This document shows, in pieces, positions 1 to 8,381 of a stretch of DNA of 44,361 nt. Within the stretch, counting starts at the first letter, position 1. Every line of letters begins with the position of its first letter. Origin of the DNA: an uncultured Clostridia bacterium (lineage in GTDB: Bacteria; Bacillota; Clostridia; TANB77; CAG-508); the NCBI GenBank assembly GCA_944390965.1, contig CALXRW010000012.1:1-44361 (forward strand). The letters run 5' to 3'. The translations under genes and the position numbers were made by a program. Below the pieces are notes generated by a model. The model did no database searches and was not told the DNA's origin. It worked only from the letters and a program-made list of their open reading frames with translations.

Positions 1-76
1 GGGCGCATAGCTCAGCTGGTAGAGCATCTGCCTTACAAGCAGGGGGTCATAGGTTCGAGCCCTATTGCGCCCACCA
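1..76 (+). tRNA. tRNA-Val (anticodon TAC)
   Basis: A complete cloverleaf with a 7-bp acceptor stem (GGGCGCA with TGCGCCC), an anticodon loop reading TTACAA between CTGCC and GCAGG, the TTCGAGC T-loop, and an encoded CCA end. The TAC anticodon gives valine. It begins at the first base of the window, so its promoter lies outside. It leads a tight Val-Asp-Phe cluster with spacers of about 8 bases. Confidence 0.97.
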
Positions 77-84
77 TTTTTTTT

Positions 85-161
85 GGCCTGGTAGTTCAGT
101 TGGTTAGAACGCTAGCCTGTCACGCTAGAGGTCGACGGTTCGAGCCCGTTCCAGGTCGCCA
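85..161 (+). tRNA. tRNA-Asp (anticodon GTC)
   Basis: A complete cloverleaf with the anticodon stem CTAGC/GCTAG enclosing CTGTCAC, which gives GTC for aspartate. The CCA end is encoded. It is the second tRNA of the cluster and is probably co-transcribed with its neighbours. Confidence 0.97.
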
Positions 162-168
162 TTTTTAA

Positions 169-244
169 GCCTAGATAGCTCAGTTGGTAGAGCAGGGGAC
201 TGAAAATCCCCGTGTCCGTGGTTCGATTCCGCGTCTAGGCACCA
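169..244 (+). tRNA. tRNA-Phe (anticodon GAA)
   Basis: A complete cloverleaf with the acceptor GCCTAGA/TCTAGGC, the anticodon stem GGGGA/TCCCC with GAA in the loop, and an encoded CCA. It is the last tRNA of the cluster and is followed at once by a hairpin terminator. Confidence 0.97.
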
Positions 245-246
245 GT

Positions 247-288
247 AATAGCAATGCTTTGATTAATTTTAAGGTATTGCTATTTTTG
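247..288 (+). terminator. Intrinsic terminator of the tRNA cluster
   Basis: AATAGCAATGC pairs with GTATTGCTATT (one G-T pair) across a loop of about 16 bases and is followed by TTTT. It lies 3 bases after tRNA-Phe, so it should end the Val-Asp-Phe transcript. Confidence 0.8.
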
Positions 289-396
289 ATTTATTAGCCT
301 TTTGCAATCTAAATGAAAATAAATAAAATTAAAATTGAAAAAGTAATAACAGAGATGAAACAAAACTTGATGGACAATAAAGCAAATGCGTTTTAA

Positions 397-447
397 TGTA
401 ATTTGATGTTGAAATTGGAATAGCAGTTTCAACATTTTTTAGACGAA
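397..447 (+). repeat. 51-bp direct repeat, left copy (contains a hairpin)
   Basis: This stretch recurs at 4306-4356 with one mismatch in 51 bases (GG versus GA near the middle). It contains TGTTGAAA paired with TTTCAACA followed by six T, so each copy also looks like an intrinsic terminator. The two copies bracket the radical SAM/Cys-rich peptide cassette exactly, as expected if it was inserted by, or could be lost through, recombination between repeats. Nothing else recognisable lies between 289 and 396. Confidence 0.85.
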
Positions 448-507
448 ATATGTAAATTTTTAGGCTAAAATTCGTTTTGACAGAAAATAGAAAATAATTA
501 AATATTA

Positions 508-536
508 TTGATTTTTTATGTTAATTGTGCTATAAT
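508..536 (+). promoter_or_regulatory. Sigma-A type promoter of the radical SAM cassette
   Basis: TTGATT (508-513) and TATAAT (531-536) are separated by 17 bases, with an extended -10 TG immediately upstream. It sits about 50 bases before the radical SAM start codon, inside the left repeat boundary, so the cassette carries its own promoter. Confidence 0.7.
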
Positions 537-586
537 TTCTTCATTAAATTTAATATTTTAAAAATATTATTAAGGAAGTTAGAAAT

Positions 587-1822
587 ATGAGATTAAACGA
601 AAATGTATATTTTGTAAAAGGATTTAAAAATGCTGCAATTTATGATTTGAATGAAAAAAAGATATATGTTGTTAACGAAATTGCAAAAAAAATATTAGAA
701 AAGTATATTGAAAATGAAAACTCTGTATTTGATGAGTATGGAATGGAGTATATTCAAAAATTAAAACAATTAAAATTATTAACATCAAAAAATGATTTTA
801 ATTATAACAGAACATTAAAAGAAAAGCCTAAATCAAAATTAAGTTATGCTTGGCTTGAAATAACAGATCGTTGTAATTTAAATTGTATACATTGCTATGG
901 TGAATTTGGAAAACCATCAACTAAAAATGAAGAATTGCTTACGACAAGTGAATGGAAAAAAATTATTGATAAATTAATTGAACTAAAATGCAAAGATATA
1001 CAATTTATAGGTGGAGAACCTATTGTTTACAATGATTTTTTTGAATTAGTGGAATATGCTCATGCAAAAGGTATGGATAGAGTTGATATTTTTACAAATG
1101 CAACTTTAATTGACGAGAATAATATATTACTTTTAAAAAAAGCAAATTGTAATATTAGAGTCTCTGTATATGGACACAATTCTGAAATTCATGATAAAAT
1201 TACACAACATAAGGGTAGTTTTGAAAAAACAAAGAATGCCTTACTATTATTATCAAAATATAAAATTCCCACAAAGATAGCAGTTGTTATAATGAGGGAA
1301 AATGAAGATTATATAAAAAATATAAAAAAATTTATAATTTCAACGGGTCATAAATATTCCGGCTATGATGTGATTAGACCAAGTTGTGTTAACACCATTT
1401 CCACACATACTATTTTAAATACAGAAACGTTAAAATCACGTTATAATATGGAACCAGTATTTTGGACTTCAAAGGAATCTTTTAAAGAAAATTTCTTTTA
1501 TAATTCTTGTTGGAATGGAAAAATAGCAATAACTGCTACTGGAGATATTATACCTTGTATTTTTGCAAGAGATGAAGTCGTTGGAAATATTAGAAAAAAT
1601 TCTTTTGAACAAATAGAAAAGAAAATTATAAACAAATGGTCTATTACCAAAGATGACATAGAAGTTTGTAAAGATTGTGAATTTCGATATTGTTGCCATG
1701 ATTGTAGACCTATAGCAAAGGGAATAAATGGAGATACTTATTCTAAATATCCTCGATGCTGTTATGATCCTTATACTGGATTATGGGAAAATATTGAAGA
1801 TATAACAAAAGAAATAAAATAA
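587..1822 (+). CDS. Radical SAM/SPASM peptide maturase (CcpM-like)
   Basis: A 411-residue radical S-adenosylmethionine enzyme. The [4Fe-4S] cluster motif CNLNCIHC (CX3CX2C) lies at about residues 96-103, followed by a GGEP SAM-binding motif near 147. The C-terminal third has a SPASM/twitch Cys set (SCWNG, then a dense run [13 protein letters not shown] and a final RCCYDP) that would hold auxiliary Fe-S clusters. The first 60 residues look like a PqqD/RRE-type peptide-recognition fold (inference). The next gene encodes a Cys-rich repeat peptide with a leader-like N terminus. Enzymes of this type install thioether or related crosslinks in ribosomal peptides. The pairing recalls the clostridial Cys-rich peptide maturase family (CcpM), but I have not tested that by alignment. 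RBS AAGGAAG precedes the ATG. Confidence 0.85.
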   Translation: MRLNENVYFVKGFKNAAIYDLNEKKIYVVNEIAKKILEKYIENENSVFDEYGMEYIQKLKQLKLLTSKNDFNYNRTLKEKPKSKLSYAWLEITDRCNLNCIHCYGEFGKPSTKNEELLTTSEWKKIIDKLIELKCKDIQFIGGEPIVYNDFFELVEYAHAKGMDRVDIFTNATLIDENNILLLKKANCNIRVSVYGHNSEIHDKITQHKGSFEKTKNALLLLSKYKIPTKIAVVIMRENEDYIKNIKKFIISTGHKYSGYDVIRPSCVNTISTHTILNTETLKSRYNMEPVFWTSKESFKENFFYNSCWNGKIAITATGDIIPCIFARDEVVGNIRKNSFEQIEKKIINKWSITKDDIEVCKDCEFRYCCHDCRPIAKGINGDTYSKYPRCCYDPYTGLWENIEDITKEIK

Positions 1823-1851
1823 AGAGATATAAAAGAAAAGGAGGTTTAAGT

Positions 1852-2196
1852 ATGATTGAAGGAGTAGGCACATTTGATGCAGAAGAAATGAAAGAAGCTA
1901 AAAAACCATTAATATTTTGTGTGACACCTAATTTAAAGAAAAAAAGATTTATGCTTGGGGAACACACCAACAAAAACGATGACTTAGATGAGCAAGGGTG
2001 TTATCCTGATTGTAATCCATGTAGCCCATGTAGCCCTTGTAGGCCATCAGAATGGGATAGAGATGATTGCTATCCTGATTGTAGTCCATGTAGCCCATGT
2101 AGCCCTTGCAGACCATCAGAATGGGATAGAGACGATTGTTATCCTGATTGTAATCCATGTAGCCCATGTAGCCCTTGCAGACCAGATGAAAGGTAG
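1852..2196 (+). CDS. Cys-rich repeat RiPP precursor peptide
   Basis: A 114-residue protein preceded by a strong RBS (AAAAGGAGG) 30 bases after the radical SAM gene. The first 49 residues are charged and leader-like, with a single Cys. The rest is three repeats, two of 23 residues and a last one cut to 19, each starting [14 protein letters not shown] and separated by RPSEWDRDD. Each unit has five Cys in a C-x3-C-x2-C-x2-C-x2-C pattern with Pro beside each, giving 15 core Cys. I infer that it is the substrate of the upstream radical SAM enzyme, possibly cut or modified at each repeat. The acidic linkers could be protease sites or spacers. Alternatives are a metal-binding or spore-coat type protein. 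Confidence 0.75.
   Translation: MIEGVGTFDAEEMKEAKKPLIFCVTPNLKKKRFMLGEHTNKNDDLDEQGCYPDCNPCSPCSPCRPSEWDRDDCYPDCSPCSPCSPCRPSEWDRDDCYPDCNPCSPCSPCRPDER
1999..2193 (+). repeat. Three tandem units of a 69-bp coding repeat
   Basis: The units start at 1999, 2068 and 2137 (the last is 57 bases) and match at nearly all positions. They encode the Cys-rich core units of the peptide. Near-identity at the DNA level implies recent duplication or ongoing homogenisation, so copy number may vary between strains. Confidence 0.9.
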
Positions 2197-2205
2197 GTTT
2201 GTTAT

Positions 2206-2661
2206 ATGAGTAATTTATCTCTAACAGGACAATTTGTCAGACTTTCTCCATATGATGAATATAATAACTATTTTATCCATTTTAATACAAAACTAAAAAA
2301 TATACATACTGAATTGGTGATACAATCCATGACTAATGAGCAGGTACTTGGATATATATATAGTTATGACTATAATAAAATAGATGATTATCTATTTATG
2401 GGAATTGATTTTAACGATGATTATAATAGTTCAATTATTTTAGAAGCTTGTAACATTTTTTTTAATTACATATTTACATGTTTTCCCATAAGGAAGATAT
2501 ATTATGAAGGTAGTAGTTATAATATGAAAATAATGAAAGATTTTAAGGAAATAGGATTTAAATTGGAAGCTAATTTAAAAAAAGATTATTTTTTTAATGG
2601 AGATTATTGTGATAAATATATTCTAGCTTTATATTCGAAAGATTTTAGTAAAGGATATTAA
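2206..2661 (+). CDS. GNAT-like acetyltransferase homologue, reduced
   Basis: A 151-residue protein starting 9 bases after the peptide gene. It shares with the next gene the segments GYIYSYDYN, PIRKIYYE and the C-terminal pattern GFKLEANLKKDYFFNGDY, which match the RimJ/RimL-type GNAT fold around beta-4 to the C terminus. It is about 40 residues shorter at the N terminus than its neighbour, and the acetyl-CoA pyrophosphate loop (R/Q-x-x-G-x-G/A) is not recognisable. It may be a non-catalytic partner or a decayed copy. In this cassette it could act on the modified peptide or protect the producer (inference). Confidence 0.6.
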   Translation: MSNLSLTGQFVRLSPYDEYNNYFIHFNTKLKNIHTELVIQSMTNEQVLGYIYSYDYNKIDDYLFMGIDFNDDYNSSIILEACNIFFNYIFTCFPIRKIYYEGSSYNMKIMKDFKEIGFKLEANLKKDYFFNGDYCDKYILALYSKDFSKGY

Positions 2662-2663
2662 AT

Positions 2664-3233
2664 ATGAATGGTGATTATTTAAAATGGAAAAATGTAAAAT
2701 TAGTAAAATATGAGGATAAGTATTTTGATTACATATATGACTTTTATCAAGATTATAATTCCAGACATTTATTTACAAACAATTTGAATATTGAATCCAA
2801 AAAAAAATTATGGGACGAAATAAAAAAGAAATTAAACTATATGTACCATGAATTTATGATAATAATAAATGTTAAAAAGCAAATTCCCGTTGGTTTTATA
2901 TATAGTTATGATTATAATCCGCAAAACAATTATCTTTATATTGCTATTTTTATAGAAGAAAAAGAAAGAAATGATGTTTTTGGGGCAGAAGCTGGAATTA
3001 TTTTTTTAAACTATCTATTTAATTATTACCCTATTAGAAAAATCTATTGTACAGTATATGAATATAATAAGGCAAGCATGAAATTTTTGCAAAATGCTGG
3101 ATTTAAAATAGAAGGAATTTTGAAAGAACACAGATATTTTAATGGAAAGTATCACAATATGAATATTTTAGCTTTTTATCGTGAGGAATTGTCAACACTT
3201 ACTCAAAGACTTAAATTCAATGCTAAATCATAA
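2664..3233 (+). CDS. GNAT family N-acetyltransferase
   Basis: A 189-residue protein two bases after its shorter paralogue. Features of the RimJ/RimL GNAT family are visible: VGFIYSYDYN in the core sheet, a degenerate acetyl-CoA loop around NDVFGAEAG, and the typical end NKASMKFLQNAGFKIEG then YFNGKYHNMNILAFY. The substrate is unknown. Position in the cassette suggests peptide tailoring or self-immunity. The two tandem copies probably arose by duplication. Confidence 0.7.
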   Translation: MNGDYLKWKNVKLVKYEDKYFDYIYDFYQDYNSRHLFTNNLNIESKKKLWDEIKKKLNYMYHEFMIIINVKKQIPVGFIYSYDYNPQNNYLYIAIFIEEKERNDVFGAEAGIIFLNYLFNYYPIRKIYCTVYEYNKASMKFLQNAGFKIEGILKEHRYFNGKYHNMNILAFYREELSTLTQRLKFNAKS

Positions 3234-3262
3234 AATAAAGAAGGTTAAACCTTCTTTATTTT
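3233..3262. terminator. Bidirectional terminator between convergent genes
   Basis: AATAAAGAAGG pairs with CCTTCTTTATT across TTAAA, with A-rich and T-rich flanks, so it can act on both strands. It overlaps the stop codon of the minus-strand gene. Confidence 0.85.
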
Positions 3263-4230
3263 ATTCTATAATTATTATTTAAATAATAAATCAAATAAGG
3301 GCTAGTAGTGTTTTCCAATAATTTGTCTATTATTTGTTCCCTTGTTTTAAAAAAATTGTATTTTAGAACTAAATGCTGTTTTTTGTCGAAGAAACAATCT
3401 AACAATAATAAGTTATTTATTTTAAAGTAAATATTATTTTTCCTTAAGTCTTTACAAGTAAACATCTTGCATGAAATGCAGGCTGTTGAACAAGATTTAT
3501 TATGAAAATGGTTACAAAGTTTTACATTTTTTATAAATGTTGGTTCCCAAAAATGTGCATATTCAAATGAGTAACAACACCCCATATCACAATGTGATGT
3601 AGTTTTATTACGATTTGCAATACATTGATCATTTCTAAAATCACAAAGGTTTTTATTTTTGAACTGAGAATCTAAATATTGACAAGTAATATCATAAATA
3701 AATTCATATTGTTGTTTTTGGTCATTTAACAATAAAACACGAAAAGCGTTTACGATATCCTGAATATACTTGGAATCTTGTCCTACAATATATCCCACAA
3801 TATTATGATCATCCATCAAATTTTCCCATTCAATATTTAATTTAAGACAAATTTTTCGCAAATTAATTAAATTTTTAATTAATTTTTTATATTCATTATA
3901 TTTGTCTGGTAGGGATATAATGATAAAAATTCTTTTTTTTACATGTTCTAGAGCTCCTTTAAAAAAATACTTTCTATGAAATAATCTTTTTTTTCTAACT
4001 CTATTCTTGAAATTTTTAATTATAATTAATTTGTCAAACACATTATTATCAAGCTCATTAAGAAGTGAGTCGCCTAAAGAAAATTTATTATCAAAATAGA
4101 TAATGGATGTGTTTGAATCAATATTATTTTTTATGTATTCAATATTTAGAGTATTTTTATATATTAAGTAACAATTATTATTCAAATATAAACCAAACTG
4201 TTCTATCATTGTACTCACATTATCCTCCAT
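3256..4230 (-). CDS. Uncharacterised Cys-rich protein of the peptide cassette
   Basis: A 324-residue protein that I do not recognise by name. The first 185 residues have no clear motif. A central-to-C-terminal Cys cluster follows: CDFRNDQC, then CDMGCC, CNHFHNKSC, and CISCKMFTC, about 11 Cys and several His in 75 residues. This looks like a metal or Fe-S binding module, and the C terminus KTREQIIDKLLE resembles a helical tail. It is the only minus-strand gene of the cassette and is convergent with the acetyltransferases. A role in peptide maturation or regulation is only inferred from position between the flanking repeats. Confidence 0.55.
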   Translation of the reverse strand: MEDNVSTMIEQFGLYLNNNCYLIYKNTLNIEYIKNNIDSNTSIIYFDNKFSLGDSLLNELDNNVFDKLIIIKNFKNRVRKKRLFHRKYFFKGALEHVKKRIFIIISLPDKYNEYKKLIKNLINLRKICLKLNIEWENLMDDHNIVGYIVGQDSKYIQDIVNAFRVLLLNDQKQQYEFIYDITCQYLDSQFKNKNLCDFRNDQCIANRNKTTSHCDMGCCYSFEYAHFWEPTFIKNVKLCNHFHNKSCSTACISCKMFTCKDLRKNNIYFKINNLLLLDCFFDKKQHLVLKYNFFKTREQIIDKLLENTTSPYLIYYLNNNYRIK

Positions 4231-4305
4231 ATTTTAAAATAGTCTCTTTTTATAAGTATACAGCATATAACTTAAAAATTCAATTATAATTTACCAGAAA
4301 ACTAT

Positions 4306-4356
4306 TGTAATTTGATGTTGAAATTGAAATAGCAGTTTCAACATTTTTTAGACGAA
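4306..4356 (+). repeat. 51-bp direct repeat, right copy (contains a hairpin)
   Basis: It matches 397-447 in 50 of 51 positions, including the TGTTGAAA/TTTCAACA hairpin and following T run. It lies directly before the promoter of the wall hydrolase gene and marks the right edge of the cassette. Confidence 0.85.
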
Positions 4357-4371
4357 TTTAGATAAAAAAGT

Positions 4372-4400
4372 TTGACAAATTTAGATATTAATATTACAAT
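4372..4400 (+). promoter_or_regulatory. Sigma-A promoter of the G5/SH3 wall hydrolase
   Basis: TTGACA (4372-4377), a 17-base spacer and TACAAT (4395-4400). It sits immediately to the right of the repeat, so the hydrolase promoter does not depend on the inserted cassette. Confidence 0.8.
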
Positions 4401-4418
4401 AAAATTAGGTGATTACAA

Positions 4419-5639
4419 ATGAGAACAAGAAAACGAAAAACAAGAAAAAAGACAGTTAAATATCAAAAAATAGTGATACCTCTTGTAGCTACTATTTTTT
4501 TATGTGTTTCCATAATGGCAATTAAACAAATTGTAAATAATAGGGTTTATGCAGGGCAAGAAGTAAATGTAGACCAATTTGATTTTGATTTTACACCTGA
4601 AAAATTAGCACAAAATATGGAAGAACAAGAAGAAGAGGATCAAAATATTGAAATTTTTGAAGAAGAAATTGAATTAGAGTATATTACCCTATATGAAACT
4701 GATGAGACATTGCCCAAAGGCATGATACAAATAAAACAAGAGGGAAGAACAGGAATACAAAAAATAACAATTAAAAAGACATATGAAAATGGAGAAATAA
4801 TAAGTGAAGAGAAAATATCGGATAAAATTATTAAGGCACCTATTAATAAAATTGTTGTAACTGGTTCTTCAAAATATAGAAGCAATTATCAAATAAAAGA
4901 AGGAGATACTTTATATGTTGCCTCCAATAGCTTAAGTGTTAGAAGAGAAAAAGATGAAAATGCAGAGAAAATAACAACCCTTTATCAAAATACAGCAGTT
5001 ACATTATTAGAAAAAGGGGATAAATGGTATAAAATATCTTGTGGTAGCAAGGAAGGGTATGCTTTAGCTGATTCTTTAACATATATTAATCCGAATGTAA
5101 ATGAAGAATATGAAGAAGGTTTATCTAGAGCTGACTTGATTTCGAGATTAAGCTTTGAAATGGATGTTAATAAGCCAAGTGGATTATCTTTAGAGCAATT
5201 TAAAAAAATTCTTGCTAATCAAGAAAGAGATACAAACAGAATTTTCGAAAATAATGCACAATATTTTTATTATGCGGAAAAACAATATAAAATAAATGGT
5301 GTATTTTTAGCATCAATTGCTATTCATGAAAGCAATTGGGGAACATCTTCTATAGCAATAAATAAACGAAATTTATTTGGATATGGGGCAAAAGATGCAA
5401 ATCCTTATGGAGGAGCTTATGAATTTGCAAGTTATGCAGAGAGTATAGATTTGGTAGCAAGAGCTTTAGTAAAATATTATTTAAATCCTGCGGGTACAAA
5501 AATATATGATGGAGAAATTGCCTCAGGAGTTTATTATAATGGTTCTACTATTAGTGATGTAAATAAGAAATATGCTTCAGATGATAATTGGGCTAATTCT
5601 GTTTATCAACATATGAAACAATTATATGATAATTTATAG
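4419..5639 (+). CDS. Cell-wall hydrolase: G5, SH3 and glucosaminidase domains
   Basis: A 406-residue exported peptidoglycan hydrolase. A basic N terminus (KRKTRKK) precedes one membrane segment at about 18-36. An acidic linker is followed by a G5 domain (about 90-155, with LPKGMIQIKQEGRTG and INKIVVTGS), a bacterial SH3 domain (about 160-225, LSVRREKDENAEKITTLYQN), and a C-terminal glucosaminidase domain (about 265-400). The catalytic Glu region reads AIHESNWGTS, followed by NLFGYGA. The domain family cleaves the glycan strand of peptidoglycan. RBS AGGTGA is 7 bases from the ATG. Confidence 0.88.
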   Translation: MRTRKRKTRKKTVKYQKIVIPLVATIFLCVSIMAIKQIVNNRVYAGQEVNVDQFDFDFTPEKLAQNMEEQEEEDQNIEIFEEEIELEYITLYETDETLPKGMIQIKQEGRTGIQKITIKKTYENGEIISEEKISDKIIKAPINKIVVTGSSKYRSNYQIKEGDTLYVASNSLSVRREKDENAEKITTLYQNTAVTLLEKGDKWYKISCGSKEGYALADSLTYINPNVNEEYEEGLSRADLISRLSFEMDVNKPSGLSLEQFKKILANQERDTNRIFENNAQYFYYAEKQYKINGVFLASIAIHESNWGTSSIAINKRNLFGYGAKDANPYGGAYEFASYAESIDLVARALVKYYLNPAGTKIYDGEIASGVYYNGSTISDVNKKYASDDNWANSVYQHMKQLYDNL

Positions 5640-5778
5640 AATAAATGAAAAAAAATAGGAATATTCCTTGCTATTTTCAAGATATTATTGTATGATATAT
5701 AAGTAGAAAAATTAAACGTAAAAAATGAAATCATAAATAATTATGGTAAAATAATCAAAAAAGGAGGATTTTCTTAAA

Positions 5779-6180
5779 ATGAAAAAAATACTAGTATGTT
5801 TTTTCATTGCAATGACTCTTATTAGTATGACAGTTGTATATGCAAATTCAGAAAATCAAACTCTACCAGGAGTAAATGAGGGAGAAATTATTGAGATAAA
5901 GGAAAATGCAGAAAGAGAATTGCAAGAATATACAGAACTTTACGGAAATGAATCATATGGAATGACAGCATATATATTAGACAAAGTTAGAATATATAGT
6001 ATACCATTTTGTTTTGTAGGAATTGCAATTAGTGCTATATATCAATATGTTATTGGTATTAGAAGATTAGATGTAAGAGATAAAGGTTTTGGGCTTATCA
6101 TTGCATTTATTACAATATTAGTTATTTGCCAGATTTTACCACTTATCTTTGCATTAGTTATGAGAGGTTGGAGGAGTTAA
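5779..6180 (+). CDS. Small membrane protein with signal peptide
   Basis: A 133-residue protein that I do not recognise. It has a signal peptide (cleavage likely after VYA, about residue 22), a short acidic extracytoplasmic part, and two membrane segments at about 73-90 and 105-128. This topology resembles VirB2/TrbC-like subunits, but no sequence match is evident. It lies 3 bases before the TadZ-like gene, so the two are probably co-translated. RBS GGAGG is well placed. Confidence 0.6.
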   Translation: MKKILVCFFIAMTLISMTVVYANSENQTLPGVNEGEIIEIKENAERELQEYTELYGNESYGMTAYILDKVRIYSIPFCFVGIAISAIYQYVIGIRRLDVRDKGFGLIIAFITILVICQILPLIFALVMRGWRS

Positions 6181-6183
6181 CAA

Positions 6184-8349
6184 ATGAAAGTTTTATTTGC
6201 AGTTAATAATGAAAATATATCTGAATCAATTTTAAAAAAATATCAAAAGGATTACAAAGAAGTAATATCTTATAAAAATGTTTATTATTTTAATGCTATT
6301 TTAAAAGAATTACAAAAAGATAAAACTTATGATAGAATAGTAATTAGTGAAGATTTAGAACCATTTGCAAATAATAACTATGATATTATAGATAAATTTT
6401 TATTTGAAAAATTAGATAAAATAAGCGATGAAGCAACAGATAATAGTGGAAATGATATTCCTATTATTTTAATTTGTACAGATAGACGATCTAAATCAGA
6501 TGGAATATTGGTAAAATTATTTGGAATAGGAATTTATAGTGCTATTATAGGTCAAGATAGAAGCATCGATGAAGTTTGTAGACTTATTTATATGCCTAGA
6601 AGCAAAAAAGAAGCAAAACAATATTATAGGATAGAAGTTGATGATGTAACATATCAAACGGAAAGTGAAAGCGATGTTAGCGAGATTGAAATACAGAATA
6701 TATTAGCACATTATAAACGATTAGGAAAAAATACAGATAGATATGTAGATAGTTTCAATAATATTGCTGCTCAATATACAGATTCACAGTTAAAAGTAAT
6801 TGCAAAATTTTTACCTTTAAATGTAAAAGCAGTTCTAGAAGCCGAATCACCTAAATATCAAGAAATTATGACAACAAAATCATCAACTAAAAAGCAAACT
6901 GTAAAATATGGAACAACCGTTAAAAATCAGACAAAAAACAAAAATAAAAAGGAAGAGATGGCATTAGATGCTTTCGAAACTAAAATTCAACCAACAAATT
7001 TAGAAAATCCAGTAGTAATACCATCTGCCATGAATACAGCAAAACCGGTAAAATTACAAAGCAATCCGGAACCACAAATGGAAAAGGTACAAAGTATCGA
7101 AGAGCCTGAATTAATTGAAGAAAAGCCAGTAAAAAGGGGAAGAGGTAGACCTAAAAAAATAGAAACAGTTGAACAAGTAGATATATTACCACAACCAAAG
7201 AGAGGAAGAGGAAGACCTAAAAAACAAGAAACTGCTGAAGAAGAACCAATTAATCTTTTTGATATTCAGGAAGAACCAGAAGAGGAAGAGGAGCCAATTC
7301 GTACATTTTCACAAGAGCCAGAGGAAAATCCTATTAATTTATTTGATATGGAAGAAGACAAAGAGGAAGTAGAAGAAGAACCTACAATAGTTCAACAAAA
7401 TCAATCAAATTTTACAAATTCTATTTTAGGGAATGTAACGGAAGATATAAACACTACAGAAAATCAAACATTTATTAATAGAAGTAATAGTAAAATTAAT
7501 ATTTTTGTTGGAACAAGCAAAAATGGAACTTCATTTTTAGTAAATAACTTAGGATTAATGTATTCAGCTATGGGAGTTAACACGGCAATTTTAGATTTAA
7601 CGACCAATAAAAATGCTTATTATATTTTTACAAAAAACGAAGAACAATTGAGACAAATTGCATCTAATTCTATGAGAGAATTAGATGCTGGAAATACAAA
7701 AGGAATACAGGTAAATAATAGTTTAACAGTTTATACATCATTACCGGGGGAAGATGTAGGTCAAATTTCTCCTGATAAAGTATTGCAAACCTTATCAAAT
7801 CATTACAGTTTAGTCTTAATTGATTCAGACTTTAATACACCACAGGAATATTTTAAATATAGTGATGAAATTTATATGGTACAAAGCATGGATATATTAA
7901 CAATTCAACCATTTACTGCTTTTTTAAGAGATTTAAAGACAAATGGTATATTAGAAGAACAAAAATTAAGAATTGTTATTAATAAATACCAAAAAATGAA
8001 AAATTTAAGTGAGAAATTATTGATTGGTGGTATGTCATCTTATAATGATCCTGCTATGTCATTTATGACAGAATTATTTAATAAAGATAGAATTAAGTAT
8101 GTTACGATTCCATTTGATGAAGATGTATATCGAAATTATTTAGAAGGAATTGTAATCTGTGATATTTCAACGAGAGATTACACGAAATCATTTAATGAAG
8201 CATTAAAAGAATTTGGAAATTTAGTATATCCAGTATATTCATCTTACAAAAAACAAAATTATAGTAAACCAAATTATAATAAATATAGTGGAACTAAATT
8301 TAATTCAAACATGGATAATACGTTACAGCAAATGAGGAATAAGTATTAA
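6184..8349 (+). CDS. TadZ/ParA-like protein with two AT-hook motifs
   Basis: A 721-residue protein in three parts. Residues 1-150 look like an atypical receiver-type domain (MKVLFAVNNENISESILKK at the start). Residues about 240-420 are a low-complexity acidic linker holding two AT-hooks, KRGRGRPKK near 317 and again near 339. Residues about 437-690 resemble a MinD/ParA fold (INIFVGTSKNGTSF, LVLIDSDFN, LRIVINKY). The deviant Walker A (GTSKNGTS in place of KGGxGKT) lacks the catalytic lysines, as in TadZ/CpaE proteins. AT-hooks bind the minor groove of AT-rich DNA, so a chromosome-tethered positioning factor is a reasonable guess. The C terminus is Tyr/Asn/Lys rich. Confidence 0.6.
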   Translation: MKVLFAVNNENISESILKKYQKDYKEVISYKNVYYFNAILKELQKDKTYDRIVISEDLEPFANNNYDIIDKFLFEKLDKISDEATDNSGNDIPIILICTDRRSKSDGILVKLFGIGIYSAIIGQDRSIDEVCRLIYMPRSKKEAKQYYRIEVDDVTYQTESESDVSEIEIQNILAHYKRLGKNTDRYVDSFNNIAAQYTDSQLKVIAKFLPLNVKAVLEAESPKYQEIMTTKSSTKKQTVKYGTTVKNQTKNKNKKEEMALDAFETKIQPTNLENPVVIPSAMNTAKPVKLQSNPEPQMEKVQSIEEPELIEEKPVKRGRGRPKKIETVEQVDILPQPKRGRGRPKKQETAEEEPINLFDIQEEPEEEEEPIRTFSQEPEENPINLFDMEEDKEEVEEEPTIVQQNQSNFTNSILGNVTEDINTTENQTFINRSNSKINIFVGTSKNGTSFLVNNLGLMYSAMGVNTAILDLTTNKNAYYIFTKNEEQLRQIASNSMRELDAGNTKGIQVNNSLTVYTSLPGEDVGQISPDKVLQTLSNHYSLVLIDSDFNTPQEYFKYSDEIYMVQSMDILTIQPFTAFLRDLKTNGILEEQKLRIVINKYQKMKNLSEKLLIGGMSSYNDPAMSFMTELFNKDRIKYVTIPFDEDVYRNYLEGIVICDISTRDYTKSFNEALKEFGNLVYPVYSSYKKQNYSKPNYNKYSGTKFNSNMDNTLQQMRNKY

Positions 8350-8381
8350 GATAAAAGATATAAAATAAGGGGTGAAATATT

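Noticed and set aside
1949..2209. Alternative frames across the Cys-rich repeat, giving repeat-rich ORFs on both strands
   Set aside because: They arise from the 69-bp repeat. Only the frame at 1852 has an RBS, a leader-like start and a sensible Cys pattern.
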